DNA of 64,000 bases, from assembly GCF_900113065.1 (NCBI RefSeq), contig NZ_FOOA01000015.1, forward strand, positions 48,295 to 112,294, in the 5' to 3' direction. Source of the stretch: Aureimonas phyllosphaerae. GTDB taxonomy: Bacteria; Pseudomonadota; Alphaproteobacteria; Rhizobiales; Rhizobiaceae. The position numbers were made by a program, and so were the translations under genes. Shown here piece after piece: positions 63,493 through 64,000 of the stretch. Under the pieces are notes generated by a model that was not told the DNA's origin, did not search any database, and saw only the letters and a list, made by a program, of their open reading frames with translations. Numbering within the stretch: the stretch's first letter is position 1; each line of letters begins with the position of its first letter.

Positions 63493-64000
63493 TTACGGGA
63501 TCAACCGGTCGGCGCGCAGGCGTTCGAAGAGGTCGAAGAAGGCGTCGTCGGTCGGCTGGTAGTCGAGGAAGCCGAGGCGGCGCGACTTGCCCATGTCGGT
63601 CACCACCTCGATCGGCCGCCCGAGGTCGGCGTCCGTGTGCCAGGGCGAGGCGAGGCGATCGAGATCCGCCTCGGCCAGCCCCTCCCGCTCGGCGATCCGC
63701 CGCCAGACCGGCGCGTCGTCACGCATCTGCTCCTCCAGCGGCAGGACCGTCCCGTCGAACGGGGCGGGCTCCAGCCCGAACCACTCGGCGATGCGCGCCC
63801 ACATCCACTTCCAGCGGAAGACGTCGCCGTTGACGATGTTGAACGCCTCGTTGAAGGCGTCCGGCGTCGTCGTCGCCCACAGGAGCTGGCGGGCGAGCTG
63901 GCGCGCGTCGGTCATGTCGGTGAGGCCGTTCCACTGCGCCGCCGAGCCGGGGAAGCGGAACGGGCGGCCGGTCTCGCGGCAGAGCGTCGCGTAGACGGCG
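63493..64000 (-). CDS. SDR-type NAD(P)-dependent epimerase/dehydrogenase, partial
   Basis: Only the C-terminal part of about 169 residues is in the window; the 5' end lies beyond position 64000. Visible are GSAAQWNGLTDMTDARQLA, AFNIVNGDVFRWKWMWARIAEWFG and SRRLGFLDYQPTDDAFFDLFERL, typical of the extended SDR group similar to progesterone-5-beta-reductase/iridoid synthase (PRISE-like). The N-terminal cofactor motif is not visible. Substrate unknown. Confidence 0.8.
   Translation of the reverse strand, partial: AVYATLCRETGRPFRFPGSAAQWNGLTDMTDARQLARQLLWATTTPDAFNEAFNIVNGDVFRWKWMWARIAEWFGLEPAPFDGTVLPLEEQMRDDAPVWRRIAEREGLAEADLDRLASPWHTDADLGRPIEVVTDMGKSRRLGFLDYQPTDDAFFDLFERLRADRLIP

Overview
The window is high-GC (about two-thirds G+C), densely packed bacterial chromosome. 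It contains no rRNA, tRNA, phage, insertion-sequence or CRISPR signal. Stop-start overlaps (ATGA, GTGA, TGATG) are frequent. The gene content is typical of an alphaproteobacterium of the Hyphomicrobiales: many TRAP and ABC uptake systems, PQQ biosynthesis, a BLUF photoreceptor and a LuxR solo of the plant-responsive type. A plant-associated or phyllosphere lifestyle (for example an Aurantimonadaceae- or Methylobacteriaceae-like organism) is my inference, not proven.

Layout. 94-4217: a complete yjfIJKLMC-type envelope module (PspA, DUF2170, DUF2491, DUF350, DUF1190 lipoprotein, ATP-grasp glutathionylspermidine-synthase-like) split into two divergent arms. 5092-6375: a BASS-family transporter and a small DUF2934 protein. 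6806-11096: a CUT2 (ribose-type) sugar ABC operon with a DUF2291 lipoprotein. 11424-13332: an NmrA-type reductase divergent from an AraC regulator. 13554-21980: a uronate/pectin-fragment catabolic cluster (Gfo/Idh/MocA oxidoreductase, uxaC, TRAP transporter, FCD-GntR regulator, kduI, kduD, kdgF). 22086-23902: an MBL-fold hydrolase and a PuuE-like deacetylase. 24330-29610: a first peptide-type ABC operon. 29620-32681: a c-di-GMP locus with BLUF, GGDEF-EAL and PAS-GGDEF proteins. 32956-41573: a GntR-led glutathione-type ABC operon with a gamma-glutamyltransferase and a TSUP exporter. 41605-48800: a LuxR solo divergent from a proline-iminopeptidase-like gene, followed by a complete peptide-type ABC transporter. 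49088-51713: a metallophosphoesterase, a formate/nitrite-family channel and a small membrane protein. 51794-56246: a PQQ-dependent aldose dehydrogenase convergent with pqqABCDE. 56410-63409: a proposed glyco-asparagine module (ROK kinase, SIS protein, LacI regulator, amino-acid-type ABC transporter, glycosylasparaginase). The window ends inside an SDR-family gene.

How it works together. Much of the window is nutrient scavenging linked to local regulators, with substrates that suggest plant or decaying biomass: pectin-derived unsaturated uronates, gamma-glutamyl peptides, small peptides and glycosylated asparagine. The two most interesting systems are these. (1) The LuxR solo carries Met and Trp at the two positions that are Trp and Tyr in AHL receptors. 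It sits divergent from pip and a peptide ABC operon, with a perfect 20-bp dyad between them, which matches the plant-signal-responsive OryR/PipR architecture. (2) The LacI-controlled module combines a polar-amino-acid-type transporter with a cytosolic glycosylasparaginase, a ROK kinase and an SIS deaminase/isomerase-like enzyme. Together these make a coherent but unproven route for GlcNAc-asparagine.
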